From assembly GCA_918026815.1 (NCBI GenBank), contig CAKJVC010000168.1, forward strand, positions 124,001-188,000: a DNA stretch of 64,000 nt, read 5' to 3'. The notes under the pieces were generated by a model that saw only the letters and a program-made list of their open reading frames with translations, did not search any database and was not told the origin of the DNA. The DNA comes from Chalara sp. BL73 (lineage: Eukaryota; Ascomycota; Leotiomycetes; Helotiales). The translations under genes were made by a program, and so were the position numbers. Of this stretch, positions 1 to 11,299 are shown piece after piece. How positions within the stretch are numbered: the stretch's first letter is position 1; each line of letters begins with the position of its first letter.

Positions 1-3000
1 GTCGGAATTGACAAGTGAGTTCTTACGGAGGTAAATTACTATATACGCCGAGATCACTGACTCCCAGCAGAATGTTTCATTTGTTCGTGGCAAAGTTCTC
101 GAGCTTCCAATTTCTCCAAACCATTGCTGAAGATAACCCAAGTTTTCTGTACAGTGATACTAAAGGCTATGCTGATGAGGATGATGTGGAACAATGTCAT
201 TACTATCTTCGAACACTGTCAAACATTCTAAGATGGTCCTCAGATAGTATGTGGGCTGCCTTGGCCGAGAACTCTATTTCCACAGACACAACCTATCGAT
301 CTTTATTCCGAATTAGTATGTATTTCATCAATATCCGTCTAGCGGATATAAACGCTAACGATCTATAGCTGGGCGTGACGGAGAGATTACTCTTCTTGAA
401 TTTTTCTTGCATGTCTGCCTGCGAGCCATCTCCGGAAGCCACAATCCAGGCAATGTACAATTGCAGCCTCGGATCAGTCAATTCCATCGCACTGCATTGA
501 CCACACTTCACCAAATCCTTCTTAGCCCATATGCTTTGCCCCTTGCAGAACTTCAACTAGAACATGTCCTAATCGACCGACTGGCCCAGTCATTGAATGG
601 CCCAGACCCTTTCATCCAGGTGCTGCTTCTGGATGTTGCATATGATGCGCTCAAAATACGAAATACATTTCAACCTTCTCCTGTATCCCCAAGCACGGAG
701 CAAAAGCGTGCACCTACCCAAGATACTCCAGTGCAAACTTCACGGCTCTCTTTTGGATTGGACAGCGGTGATCAACAAATTCCACATATTCCCCCTCCGC
801 CGCCATCCTTAGTTAAATGCCTCCAAGCAGGCTTTGCGGCTGCGAATAGCAGATCTGTGCTAGATAGTTGGGTCAATTTTCTTACCGAATGCCTGTCGTT
901 CTACCAAGACACCATATTTCAGATCCTTATACCACTTGTAGAGACTCTGTGCTCTCAAATTGGAACGACTTTTGAAAATCTTCAGATCACCTTCAAGAAT
1001 ACTGGTGTGGCAGCCGAACATTTAAGTGCTCCTGAATCAACTTTGATATCTTTGTTGAACGGGCTTGAGCATGTTCTGGCGAGAGGTCATGATCGCCTTA
1101 TCCAGGAAGAGCTGAGGCTGCCAGTGGCGAAAAGCCCCGAGCAACCGCAGGGGTTCTTTGGCAATATGGTGTCCGGTGTTTTCACATCTCAGACGCCAGA
1201 AGCCAGAAGCGCTACTGCTAACAATCGACTCACTGTATTGTTATCATTTCAAGATGCCGTCCGTATATGCTTCAAAATCTGGTCTTGGGGTGGGCCACTA
1301 GGTGGTCTTCAAGATGCAGAGTCCACTGCTTCGTTCAATTACACTTCTTTACGCATGAGAAACCGCGCTCGTAGACTCCTCGAGCACCTATTTGCAGCCG
1401 AGGCCCTAGAGTGTTTAGAAACAGTGGTAGAAGTATGGCAAAGATCTGCAGTGACTGACACTAGTTCGAGATTTCCAGTCGTTTTTAATCTTCTCCATGT
1501 CTTGGACGGATCACGACCAAAACACACAATACCTGCTATATTCAATGCAATCTACAGTCGCACAAATCCCAATGCTTTAGATCCTTCACGAAAGTCCACT
1601 CTGACAGCATCAATAAGTGATTCCGACTTAGTAATATTCTTAGTAGAGTATGCACGCTCGTTAGATGATGACGCCATGGACGAGATTTGGACGGACTGCA
1701 TGACTTTTCTCAAAGACTTGTTAACGAATCCTTTCCCTCATCGACAAACCTTGCCAAGTCTTGTTGAATTTGCATCCATATTAGGAGAGAAGGTCGACAA
1801 TACCAATTTTGGAGAGCAGCGCCGTATGCGCAAGGAGCTTGCAGTAAGTTGAAACAGAGTAACTTTGAAGGGAAATTTTTGTTAACGATTTAAGGACTTG
1901 TTTCTTCGATTGCTCACTGCACTTTTCACGACAAGACCTATGGGATTTTTGGATACCAGTCCAATTGACCAGTCTACTTCGAGGGCGGAAGACGTCGTGG
2001 GTATCTTGGCCGACATTGCTCCTAACCTTCCAAAGATTCTTGTCGAGCCTGATCGAGTCCTAAGTGCGGTGACTGCTATCTCCACAAGTGTTATTGGACC
2101 AACATTCAAATCAAAAACTTATCCAGAGAATATTTCTCAAAGCACCTTAGTTCTGCTGTATCAACTTTCGAGATTACCAAACACTCAAAAATATTGGAAG
2201 AGGGACCTTGGGGATGCTTTCAATGATCATAGGTTTTTTGCTAACCCTCTCAATCTCGTACAAAGCGATTGGCTTTCACTACTAAAGCAATGGACATTGA
2301 GCGATAAAGAACGAATGCCGGAGTTGCTTTCACGCCTACTAGCCCCCTCAACTGCAGGAATAGTGTTTGGTGTTGGAGCAACTTCGGCCAGACTTGAATC
2401 AGACCGGCGGACTCAGCTCAATCTGCGCAGGGTGGCCACACTCATATTAGCCACCAGTGATGACCATTTCGTTGCGGATCTCCCTACAATACAAGAACGC
2501 ATTGTTGATCTTCTTGCGGCTACTACAACCTCATCACCATCATCGACAACTAGAGCAGATATTTATCTTCTCCTCCGTGCCCTAGCTCTCAAGACATCAG
2601 CCATCCACCTCGCGAATCTATGGCCCATAATCAACACGGAATTATACGCTGTCATCTCTTCGGTTGTTGCACCAGATCACAGCTTGCCTTCAGAAACATA
2701 CAACAACTACTCAGTGCTTCAAGCCTGCAAACTGCTAGACACACTACTCTGCATAGCACCCGACGACTTCCAACTTCACGAATGGCTCTTCATCACCGAT
2801 ACGATTGATGCTGTTTACAGACCGGCGAATTTCGAGCCCGCCGCTCTTGTGGACGAGCTCTCAGAAGAATTGGGACTAACAGCTCTGTCATCCCACCAAA
2901 CAGAATCTTCTACCATGAGCGCATCACATAGCCTCACGCGGCGACCATTGATTGGGCCAGGTGGCATAAGTGATGAGGGGACATGGGAGAGAAAAGACGA

Positions 3001-3154
3001 AGTGGTAGGCAAGGTACTGAGACCATTCTTCAGCCAGCTAAGCATATTTGCGTTCGAGAGTACATATTCTATGAGTGTTCCGGATTTGGAGGGCTGTAAA
3101 AAGGGTGTTCTTAAGGATCTGTTTGATGAAAGGAGTATTGTGAAGGCGTTGTGA
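1..3154 (+). CDS. DOP1: DOP1/Dopey family protein, C-terminal ~998 residues (5' end outside window)
   Basis: Large helical Dopey protein. In yeast and Aspergillus (DopA) the family works with Mon2 and the flippase Neo1 in Golgi/endosome traffic and cell morphology. Four exons are visible: 1-14, 68-315, 369-1843 and 1895-3154. The introns (15-67, 316-368, 1844-1894) are 51-53 nt with GT-AG ends and CTGAC/CTAAC-like branch sites, and all phases join cleanly over 999 codons. The product is mainly alpha-helical with no membrane segment. A low-complexity stretch with a run of prolines follows about 220 residues into the visible part, and the C-terminal block (LWPIINTELYAVI, then LLDTLLCIAPDDFQLHEWLF) is what I recognise as the conserved Dopey tail. 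The gene is intact to its stop and converges on RRN3 with 294 bp between. The assignment is by sequence memory, so a generic HEAT-like trafficking protein is the alternative. Confidence 0.8.
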
Positions 3155-3448
3155 AAAGGCGCACACGTTAAAATACCAATTGAGAAGATCTTTATTTTAG
3201 TCTACCAAATATGGGTACAGAAATGTTGTATATGTAACGTTCGAATTTTCTGGGAAGTGAAGCCGCGTTACCAGTAAATCTCCCTTCATATATATCATAG
3301 ACCTAGTAGCCCCTGTCCGAGGCGCCGGCCAATACCAAACGCCTCCTATGCAACAAAATTCCCATGTTTTGCCGCTCTACGCCTCGCTAAAATGACTGGT
3401 GCTCCATTGCACATAAACCTGGAAACCCAAACTCCGCAATACAAGTTA

Positions 3449-5536
3449 TCACTCTTCAAAATCGTCGTCGGTGCCAGTGTTCTCCTCAGCCTCGTCATCC
3501 TCACAGTCATCTACGATTTCATCGTCGCTCTCGTCGTATTCTTCCTCCAATCCTGGTAGCCCTTTCCATTGCACATAGTCGGGTTCCACCCAATGCTTAC
3601 TAATAGGCAGTTGATAAGGGTCGAACGGAAACTGAGCGTCGAGCTGATGCCAGTTCTCATTTCGTCCGGCGACTCCCGCATCTCTTATTCTGCCGCTCGC
3701 ATGTGAGCCAGCAAACTGGCTGAGATGGATGCGCTCATTCTTTTCGAGGAGAGGGTAGACGTACATGAAAGATAGATGGCGGGTAATCTTCGCAAACTCG
3801 GTGACGATTGGCGCACAACAAACTTTCAAAGGGTTCAGCTTAGAGTAGATGGTCTGGGTCAGTATTTCCTTTACACCAGGTACCCAGTTGAAATCCTGCT
3901 TGATAAACGCATCGGGGTCATCTTCCTCAAGGATGTCAGGTGAATCAACCAGGTCCCGCCATCTGAAGCAGAATATGTATAAGAGAGCTTGTGTCATGGT
4001 GTAGTAAGTGGTATATCTCTGAAGGTTGGGGCCGCGACAGTTTGCTTCTTCCTTTTGGCGGATAACCTTCAACTCGTCCCCGAATAGCTGGAAGACGACG
4101 CGCACAGTTTCAGTTTCCACATGTTTGCCTCGCGCAACAAAACTTGCCAGGTATGCAGCCGCAGACTGCTGAAGCACTGCAGGCCGGCTCTTATCGAATG
4201 CTATAGCAACACAGTGGCCGGCAAACTTATCCATAAAAGTTTCGGACTTTTGCGCATAGTGGAAGAGTAAGAATTGGGTGTGCCGCGATGAGTAGGTAGG
4301 CAATATGATGGTCTCGAAGTGTCCAATGAGGGTATCAAAAAGCGCTATTGCTGCCGGACTGTCAGGGCTTTCAAATACTGGTTCGTAATATGTAAACAAC
4401 TGATCAATCATTGCATCCATTTTCTCCACTTTAGAATGAATCTCCTTCGCTCGTCTTGTTTGAATTGGCATATCTTCATCGCTTGTGTCGGAGTCAGCAT
4501 CGCCATCCATTTCTTCCTCTTCGGCCTCATCCTTAATCCTTGACGAACTAAGAGACAGTGCGTCAACCACTGCCGCCACGATATCATCGTCGACGTCTTC
4601 AAGATCCGTTTGCATATGCACATCAATATTGACCAAACGATCAGTTATGAGGGATAGGACTTCTGCCTTTAGCTCAGGAGCATATTCGACTAAATGGAAT
4701 AGGTTTTTCACGTAAATTAGGTGAGAGGCTTTGCTATCATCCTCGGTTGGGAACTTTGGCGACAATTGAGGCAAAAGATTGCTGCTCGCGGAAGGAATGA
4801 GATGTAGCAGGTATTTCATCGCTGCATGAACTCGTGATAGAAGCTGCTCTCGTGAGACATCGGGACAACCATGGAGTCGACCACTGGAGAATCTGACTGG
4901 AAGTCTGTTAGAAAAGTCATGGCACTGTGGAGCGGAGTTTATACCTCCAGCGAAGTTGCGTGTGAGCATATCGAGAATGTAGTTTATGACAATGGCGCCT
5001 TGAGATGTGGCTAGACTTCCGAGAAATTGTACATATGCTCTCACAAACCTCTCGTCTCTACCCATCCATTCGAACGATAACAGAGTCTTGATTATATCGG
5101 CACAATTCTTGTTTAATAGTGAGGCATGAGCAGCAAGCGCCAGGATATACGCCCGCATCTCCTCATTGCTCGGCTGTTCATCCTCATCCTCATCTTCTTG
5201 ACGTGGTGAGAATATCTCCTTGATTCTGTTGTATGCCACATCGCTGCTACCCCTCACATGTGCTTCGATAGCCATACGTACTTCTCGTCGCACTGAATCT
5301 AGGCTCCTGCTGTACTCCTCCATTACTTTCTCCTCGACATTTGGGTTGAATGTGACCTTCGCTCGCTTTCGCGGACTGGGGAGGGTTAAAAGCATATCTA
5401 TATCTGAATCGAGAGAGGCCTCATCGCTCTTTCGCACGGAACCAGTTGAGAGTGTGGAATGTCGGAGGAGGGGTTTAACAGCCTTCGTGGTGTCAAGAGA
5501 CAGCCCCATCTCGATGCGGGACACCATGACAACCAA
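3449..5536 (-). CDS. RRN3: RNA polymerase I-specific initiation factor Rrn3
   Basis: Rrn3 (TIF-IA) binds Pol I and bridges it to core factor at rDNA promoters in the nucleolus. The 695-codon frame carries family blocks: an N-terminal basic/acidic region, HEAT-like helices, RVHAAMKYLLHLIPSASSN, and the C-terminal FNWVPGVKEILTQTIYSKLN / PIVTEFAKITRHLSFMYVYP region. It ends in a long acidic tail. A 48-nt segment (4897-4944, GTATAA...CTTCCAG on the minus strand, with a TCTAAC branch-like site) inserts 16 non-conserved residues just before SSGRLHG. Removing it restores the family pattern, so I take it as an intron, giving 679 aa, close to the usual 600-680. Because it is a multiple of three without a stop, retention cannot be excluded. 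The first ATG is at 5536; two further Met codons lie within ten residues. Confidence 0.93.
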   Translation of the reverse strand: MVVMVSRIEMGLSLDTTKAVKPLLRHSTLSTGSVRKSDEASLDSDIDMLLTLPSPRKRAKVTFNPNVEEKVMEEYSRSLDSVRREVRMAIEAHVRGSSDVAYNRIKEIFSPRQEDEDEDEQPSNEEMRAYILALAAHASLLNKNCADIIKTLLSFEWMGRDERFVRAYVQFLGSLATSQGAIVINYILDMLTRNFAGGINSAPQCHDFSNRLPVRFSSGRLHGCPDVSREQLLSRVHAAMKYLLHLIPSASSNLLPQLSPKFPTEDDSKASHLIYVKNLFHLVEYAPELKAEVLSLITDRLVNIDVHMQTDLEDVDDDIVAAVVDALSLSSSRIKDEAEEEEMDGDADSDTSDEDMPIQTRRAKEIHSKVEKMDAMIDQLFTYYEPVFESPDSPAAIALFDTLIGHFETIILPTYSSRHTQFLLFHYAQKSETFMDKFAGHCVAIAFDKSRPAVLQQSAAAYLASFVARGKHVETETVRVVFQLFGDELKVIRQKEEANCRGPNLQRYTTYYTMTQALLYIFCFRWRDLVDSPDILEEDDPDAFIKQDFNWVPGVKEILTQTIYSKLNPLKVCCAPIVTEFAKITRHLSFMYVYPLLEKNERIHLSQFAGSHASGRIRDAGVAGRNENWHQLDAQFPFDPYQLPISKHWVEPDYVQWKGLPGLEEEYDESDDEIVDDCEDDEAEENTGTDDDFEE

Positions 5537-6369
5537 ATATTACTGAGCTAGCTATGCCTGTATGTATCATGGAATGAATCAGAATTGGTGTGTTATGAAT
5601 AGAAAGGCACAAGATGATATTTGTGCGGAGATTGCAGTTCAGTGTTTGCCTGTCTGCATAAAAACCCAAACATTTCGACGACTTTTTTATGGGTGTAATT
5701 ATCACGTGACTTGATGCATAAGACATTGGACAACACAGTTTTATCAAATAGTCAGCATATCTACGAAACATTTTTATTCCTTAACATTAATATATACCAG
5801 CACCCTATAGTCCTTGTGTGCTTCATCCGTGACTATATTCTTCCGGCTATTAGTTACTCTTTTAACATATCATATGGCTGTTGGTGATGTCACAAATCAC
5901 ACAGTGCGCAGCAACTTCCTGAAGATCGTGGTTAATCAGTGAGCTTGGCGCTTAAAACGGCCTATGTGATCTGGTACTAATGACCGGGTACAAGAAGTAC
6001 GAGTGCTTGCTAAGCGATCAGTTCGCCAACATATCCAAGTACTCTCCGAATAGGAAAGTCTGCAAATTGTGTTGATATAATATGCCAGGGCTGTTTATCC
6101 TACATCCTGTTGTCTTGCTCAGATGGTTCTCAATCTCTGAGCCCTGTTGGTGAAGCATTGCTCCTAGAACTAGATGTCTAAAGCAAAAGAGAAATGAACT
6201 TTTGGTCCTGACCTTCATGTACACCTCATTGGTATCTCTGTTCCGTTATCCATTCCCTAATCCCATCCATGCCTCATAATCAATACACTGAACACCTCGT
6301 ACATTCCAACCATCCCAAACGTCTCAGGGCTTAGCATAATACAATTGATGGCCATTATAGTGCTGGTCG
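5537..6369. other. Intergenic region between RRN3 start and hapC end
   Basis: About 830 bp, AT-rich, holding the RRN3 promoter side and the hapC 3' flank. Only short frames without recognisable content are present. I see no RNA gene or repeat. Confidence 0.6.
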
Positions 6370-7443
6370 TCAATAATTGTCTCCGCCCGTAGCCCCGTTG
6401 TGTCCGGATGGGGCGCCATATATGTTCCCATATGCATTGTTATCGTGCTCAGTGTTCTCTGATTGCTGAGCACCTAGGATATTGTTGGCACCCTCGCCAC
6501 CAGGGAATGAGGTCGAGGCCGTGTTTGCTCCGCCTGAGCCAGCTGCCGCAGATCCGAAGCCTTGACTGCCAGGACGATTCTCGCCTCTAGCTGACTGGGT
6601 CTACACATATGATCAGTCAACACTCAGGTACTTGAGCCCCAGACTTCAAATTCTACCTCTCGGTACTTGGAGAGATATATCTTCAATGCCTCCGCATAGT
6701 TCTCAAACCCTAACGAGGTCATGGCAAATAAGATATCCTCTCCGTTTACAGTCTTGCGTTTCTCTTGGTGACACTTTTCCGAAGCTGTGATAGGACAATT
6801 AGCTTGACAAACGGTGTGTCTTGAATGATGGCTCCGAACGAACCTTCGCTTGTGATGAACGAGATGAACTCGCTCACGCATTCTTGCATACACTCTTTCG
6901 CTTCCTTTGCGATTTTCGCGTTCTCAGGCAGAGCAGTCTTCATGATCCGAGCAACTGGTGCAAAGTTACGAATGTTAGCGTCAGACGAATCATCACGTTT
7001 CCCCGACTTTGAAGCGCGAGCGGGCTCTGGTGGAGGAGATGGAGATGCGTGGGACATGATAGGACGTGTGACCAGTGGCACAACCAATGTTCGATCGTTT
7101 GCGCTCCGAGGGAGCTTGATGACTGGTCAAGTAGTAACACGCGCGTGCAATAGAGGAAGCGATACCAGTCACGGCGAACTTTAATATGCAAAAAGGAGAT
7201 TTTGCGCGCAAATCAGGACAAATGTATCGGAAGGGAGAGGACTAACCATTTGCTATTGGAAGCCATCTGTCCTGTTCCTTCACCTGAGAAGAAGTTAGTG
7301 TTACGTTCAGCTTCTAGAAGCGACGAGTATGAATGTACCTCGAACTCGTAGCCTATGTTTCCTTCCATTGGTGCTTCAGCGTCAGGCGATTGTGGGCCTT
7401 GTTCAACCTCCGTCTCCTTAGGATCTGAAGGAGAGTCGCTCAT
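6370..7443 (-). CDS. hapC: CCAAT-binding factor subunit HapC (NF-YB/Hap3)
   Basis: Histone-fold subunit of the heterotrimeric CCAAT-binding complex (HapB/HapC/HapE), a global nuclear regulator of iron, redox and secondary metabolism genes in filamentous fungi. Five exons: 7443-7339, 7283-7247, 6954-6844, 6784-6657 and 6600-6370. Introns are 55, 292, 59 and 56 nt, and the joined CDS is 204 codons (203 aa) with matching phases. The conserved core runs from residue 36 ([12 protein letters not shown]) through [20 protein letters not shown] and [17 protein letters not shown] to [20 protein letters not shown] (ends 127). It is followed by TQSARGEN and a Gly/Ser/Asn-rich tail, as in Aspergillus HapC. 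The 292-nt intron 2 is much longer than its neighbours and is placed by the conserved N|VAR junction. The start at 7443 heads an acidic N-terminus of normal length. Confidence 0.95.
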
Positions 7444-9410
7444 TTTGATGTATTCAGGCTGGCTGCAGATATCGGATGGTGCCTTCTTGAAAATTCCTTG
7501 GTGCGCTGGCTCTTGCCAGTTGTCCTACGAAAAGCGAGTTTGGGGCTTGTCTATGCAGGAGCGACGTAGATCCTCAAAGCAAGAAGCCTTCTATTTCCAG
7601 CTGACACTATCCAAATTTGGGTCGATTCGGCAAGAACTTGGTCTACTGCAGCTCACCGTTACTCCGGGGCTCGTACTCGACTTGATTATGCTGGGGGGGC
7701 TTTTCTTGTAAAATCCACTCTAAAATGCTGCAAAGTCGCGGTCAGAATGGCCAGGGGAGCGAACATGAAGGTAAGGCTAACCGGAGAATTAAATTCACTC
7801 CAGAGCTGCGTAATGGTGCGCCTTGGGTTTGAGGGTCAGCAATGGGTCGCAGGAAGAATTGTGCATTAGCTGCGATCAAATGCGTGGGGTTGTAGAGTGC
7901 AGGATGCTATGTTTCTTGAGCGCGTTGCGATGCGACGAGCTTATTATTCTGGCCTTGTCTGCTGCAGCCGCCGCTCCAGAACGTCAACAAACGTGCCCCG
8001 ACAACCCGGTCATTTGCAAGCGGTAATAACTTTCACCACCCGACTGATGATACATAGACTACTTGCCGTGCAATAATAGAGTTTCCACTTACTTAAGAGT
8101 TGTGCCTTGCGATGACCTCTGATGGGATAGGTTGGACAGATCCGGGACGCTGGCGCGAGCTCTGATTGTTTACTGTACTGCAGGCCGGAGGCAGGGTGGC
8201 TTCTTGCGAATCAATTCTCACCGCTTGTTAGCGCCTCCAGGCACCGTGTCGGCCTGTTCGCCTCGTGCTTTTGGCTGAGCTCGGGGATAGGGATAGGGAT
8301 AGGGATGCGGATGGGGATGGGTCACAACGTAGAGACACAGCGCAATTCCGCAATGCGCTCCAATGAATTAATGAAGCTGGAGATTCGTGTCCTGACTGGA
8401 TGGATGAGGCGAAATTGGAGAAGGTCTCCCAATGAAATTGAAGATGGGGCAGAAGGAGGATAACGTGAGGTTGGAACACAGCCACTGCCTATCAGCGGTT
8501 ACAAATCAGCAGGTGAGGGGCACAGAAGTCTAATACCAATCAGGTAGTCAGCTTCATATAATATTGGGTACGAAAGTACATCCTCTTTCTTTTCGTTTCT
8601 TTTTTCGCATCATTAACGACGGGCCTCCTCTATCGTGTCATTGATCACGGGTAGGCAAGTGAGGCCTAGACATCTCTGACTTAGGCATATAGATACCTAT
8701 TTGTAAGAGAATGCATTCCCTATATCGGCACTTTCATGCCACGCTTCCTCCAGCTAGTAGCTAGGGATATCACTAAACGATATTACATGTCTTTGAGGAT
8801 ATCATTTTCTTTTCTTTTTCTCATTTTAGTATCCCGTTTTGTTTTTGTTTTTGTTTTTTGGCGGGGAAAAATTACATATATCTTTATTCGATCTCAATCG
8901 GTCATCTCATCTATAGAGTTGTATGTACTGTACAGCACCACTAGCTTTCTACGGAGTGTGTCTTCCAGCCCTGCGCAGCCTCACCAAGCACTCTTCCCCA
9001 CTCATATCTCACATGGCAGGGTCTGCTTCAGCCTGACGAATTGACAACGCACAGCGCTTCTTGGGTTGTTTCCTTTAGGCCTCTTGTTTTTTGGCAGCCC
9101 TCAATGATAGGGCATCAAGACATACAAGGCTTTCGGTTGGGCACTGAGACGCGCGGATCTGGGCTCAGAGATATTTCGTTGTGTGACATCATCCATAACT
9201 ATTCGTGTCAAAAGGCCATGTATTAAATCTGACTTTGGTTATAAATCTTGTTGACGGGTGTAACGATTTTTCTTCCCCGGAGCATGGTTGTATCATCCAT
9301 TAATACCAGATACTGAAGAACATGTTGCTCCGTCTTCGTAGGCTAAGTCCAAACTGCAACAGATTTCGGTAACCCCTCATCCTTGCTCCTGTGCTCATGA
9401 CGTGAGATAT
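7444..9410. other. Intergenic region upstream of hapC
   Basis: About 2 kb between the hapC start and the prefoldin 3' end. It contains a GGGATA-type repeat (8283-8321), T-rich tracts with TTTTG repeats near 8820-8865, and only short frames that look non-coding. It presumably includes the hapC promoter and 5' UTR. No gene is supported. Confidence 0.6.
8283..8321 (+). repeat. GGGATA/GGGGAT tandem repeat
   Basis: Three perfect GGGATA units followed by degenerate GGATGC/GGATGG units. G-rich strand is plus. Too short to be a telomere, and it lies among ordinary genes. Confidence 0.8.
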
Positions 9411-10015
9411 CTATTGCTGTACAACCTGAATGTTGTTCTTCTTCTGTGTGACCATTAGTATTGAGCTCAATTGCTGATAGTCGGCTTTCCGAACCTTCCA
9501 TTTCTCCATCTCCATCTGCTTGGTGTTGTATTGCTTCACTAGCTCCTCTAGCACTTTCTTCAAGCCTTCTGAGTTTGTTTTCAGGGCAGGAATAACATCC
9601 TTGACGGTTCTCTCCACAAGAACGCCATTAATCATCCGGAAGCACTTCCTGTCGGCTGGAAGAGGTTGAAGTGTTTCGAGGACGAGCCTGTGGGACAGAA
9701 GCGGTGAGCAGACGTGCGGCGGTGAGTTTGGTTCTTGTAGAAGGTCAAGAAGCTATGGGATTCCGTCCCACTGAGGATACCAGTTTCCGAGGCCGAGACT
9801 ACCTCGGGAGGAAGACAGAGGAAAATACGGGACACACTTATGCTCTTCTGCCTCTTGTTCGACGTCACCGATCTTTTGTGCAATCTGTTGAAGGCCATTT
9901 TTGTAGTTCGAGTACTGGTTCTGAAGCTCTAGTGTAGTTCGTCAGTTAATCCAAACTGATTTTTATGTCTCCAGTAAATACCTTGCTGCTTCTTTTGGGT
10001 GATTTGTTGTGCCAT
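9411..10015 (-). CDS. GIM4: Prefoldin subunit 2 (beta-type)
   Basis: Beta subunit of the hexameric prefoldin (GimC) chaperone, which hands nascent actin and tubulin to the CCT chaperonin in the cytosol. Three exons: 10015-9982, 9928-9838 and 9687-9411. Introns are 53 and 150 nt, and the total is 134 codons (133 aa), a normal size. The N-terminal helix (MAQQITQKKQQELQNQYSNY) leads into GDVEQEAEEHKLVLETL. The diagnostic beta-hairpin block RKCFRMINGVLVERTVKDV and a C-terminal coiled-coil helix ending in a Gln-rich tail follow. All three junctions keep phase (E split 1/2, K split 2/1). It is transcribed away from CMC2, with 166 bp between start codons. Confidence 0.95.
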
Positions 10016-10181
10016 GTTTGCTAGGACAAGAAATCAGAATTGAGTGGAAGGTTTGGAGCTCTTTACCAGAACCCTGCGATTTGCCCAAAAATGTCGCCTC
10101 CTCGTGCCTCTGACTCGCCACAGAAATCCACCAAAATCTCCAACCATTTGACCAATTCTTACGCAACAATATCTTGCCAAC
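10016..10181. promoter_or_regulatory. Short bidirectional promoter, prefoldin 2 / CMC2
   Basis: Only 166 bp separate the two divergent ATG codons, so core promoter elements of both genes must lie here or within the transcribed leaders. No clear TATA box is seen. Confidence 0.6.
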
Positions 10182-10495
10182 ATGCATCCCCATTTGCATA
10201 CAAAGGATAACAGGGGTATTTACTCTTCCAGTCTTTTTTGCTATCGCTTAGAATATGTGTTTCCGTGCTCAGGCTAACGATCGCAGCTTGCGAGGAGGTG
10301 ATGACTATACTAGACGAATGTCATGCCAGAGGCTTCATGTGGAAAGCTGTAGGGATGTGCAATGGTGCCAAAACCGATGTCAACAAGTGTCTACGAGCTC
10401 AGAGACTCGAGCGCACGAAAGCCAATCGAGAAGCGGCAAAGATTAAGAATGAGCAGATCAGGAAGACATGGGCCGACATCGACGCCAATTCATAA
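10182..10495 (+). CDS. CMC2: Cytochrome c oxidase assembly twin-Cx9C protein Cmc2
   Basis: Small intermembrane-space protein imported by the Mia40 relay and needed for cytochrome c oxidase biogenesis. Two exons, 10182-10215 and 10287-10495, with a 71-nt intron ending in a CTAAC branch and GCAG, give 80 aa. The N-terminus MHPHLHTKDNR matches the Cmc2 family start. Cysteines form the pattern C-x9-C (CEEVMTILDEC) and C-x9-C (CNGAKTDVNKC) with a basic helix after them. The start is fixed by the conserved MHPHLH; an internal frame that continues upstream through the intron is not used. Twin Cx9C spacing is exact. Confidence 0.94.
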
Positions 10496-10876
10496 ATCAG
10501 ACAATCCTTCTTTGGCCAGGCATTTTGATAATAGAACACGCATATTTTTACAGTGCGGGTGGAGCTATAGGATGTTGAGCTTCATACCACTGGGACGGCG
10601 TTTGTGGAAAATCTTAAGAACGGGAAGAAATTTGGCTGTACAGTAAAGAGATGATGAACATCACTGCAATCGACGCACTTTAAAGACCACCTTCTCGAGC
10701 GACGGAGTGGAGAGCGCATGATATTGTTTATAGTTATCAAGACGGCCAGGTCCTACTCTAATCTCTGTGATACAGAAGTACGGACAGATCAACTATCATC
10801 TGTGATAGATTCCCCAGCACAAATAAACCCAAGAACCTCAACACCCGCCGACCATACGCGCTAATCATGCTACATC
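10496..10876. other. Convergent intergenic region, CMC2 / TMEM14
   Basis: About 380 bp of shared 3' flank between two converging genes. Nothing else is recognised. Confidence 0.6.
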
Positions 10877-11299
10877 TTACTTCGACGAGAGTCGGAACGC
10901 GTTTCCGAAGACGTACAAGCCGAACACGGCCAACGCACTCAAACCAGTCGGCAGAGGCTTTTGGGTCCTGATGGCTCTAGGAATAGAGGATCCAGCGAGG
11001 ACAATGGATGCAAGAAGGGCAAGTTCAACTCCATAAGTGAGGCGGTTCTGAATTCGGTATCCTCCTAAGAGATACTAGTTTCTGGGTCAGTTTGATATTG
11101 TGAGCATATATTCGTGAACCCACCAATGTGCCAACTGTGACACCGGCAACCACAGAAGGAATTGAGCCAGTTCTGATATAGCCCAGAGTTCCGCCACCTG
11201 CTGTAAGAGCTCCTAGAATGAAAGCTGGAGTATCGATGCCCTAGGGTCCAGTTAAGCTAAACTTCTGAATCTACCATGTCTTCAAGAATAACTTACCAT
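10877..11299 (-). CDS. TMEM14 family small membrane protein
   Basis: Tmemb_14 (UPF0136) family integral membrane protein. In animals, members act at the mitochondrial inner membrane in haem synthesis; the fungal role is little known. Three exons: 11299-11297 (the ATG alone), 11240-11124 and 11074-10877, with 56- and 49-nt introns, give 105 aa. Family signatures: GIDTPAFILGALTAGGGTLG, YIRTGSIPSVVAG, then YLLGGYRIQNRLTYGVELAL, LAGSSIPRAIRTQKPLPTGL and a final hydrophobic segment. About three to four short membrane segments are visible. The second acceptor (after CTAG at 11075) was chosen because it gives YLLGGYR in frame; nearer AG sites do not. A first exon consisting only of the start codon is unusual but is forced by the GTAAGT directly after ATG and the GGCATC restart. 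Confidence 0.92.

Noticed and set aside
6746..7087. Alternative 113-aa start for the NF-YB protein beginning inside intron 2
   Set aside because: The conserved [12 protein letters not shown] exon upstream joins exactly at N|VAR, so the sequence between is intron.
8228..9226. Several 60-100 codon frames upstream of hapC
   Set aside because: They cover the G-rich repeat or T-rich sequence and lack coding character.
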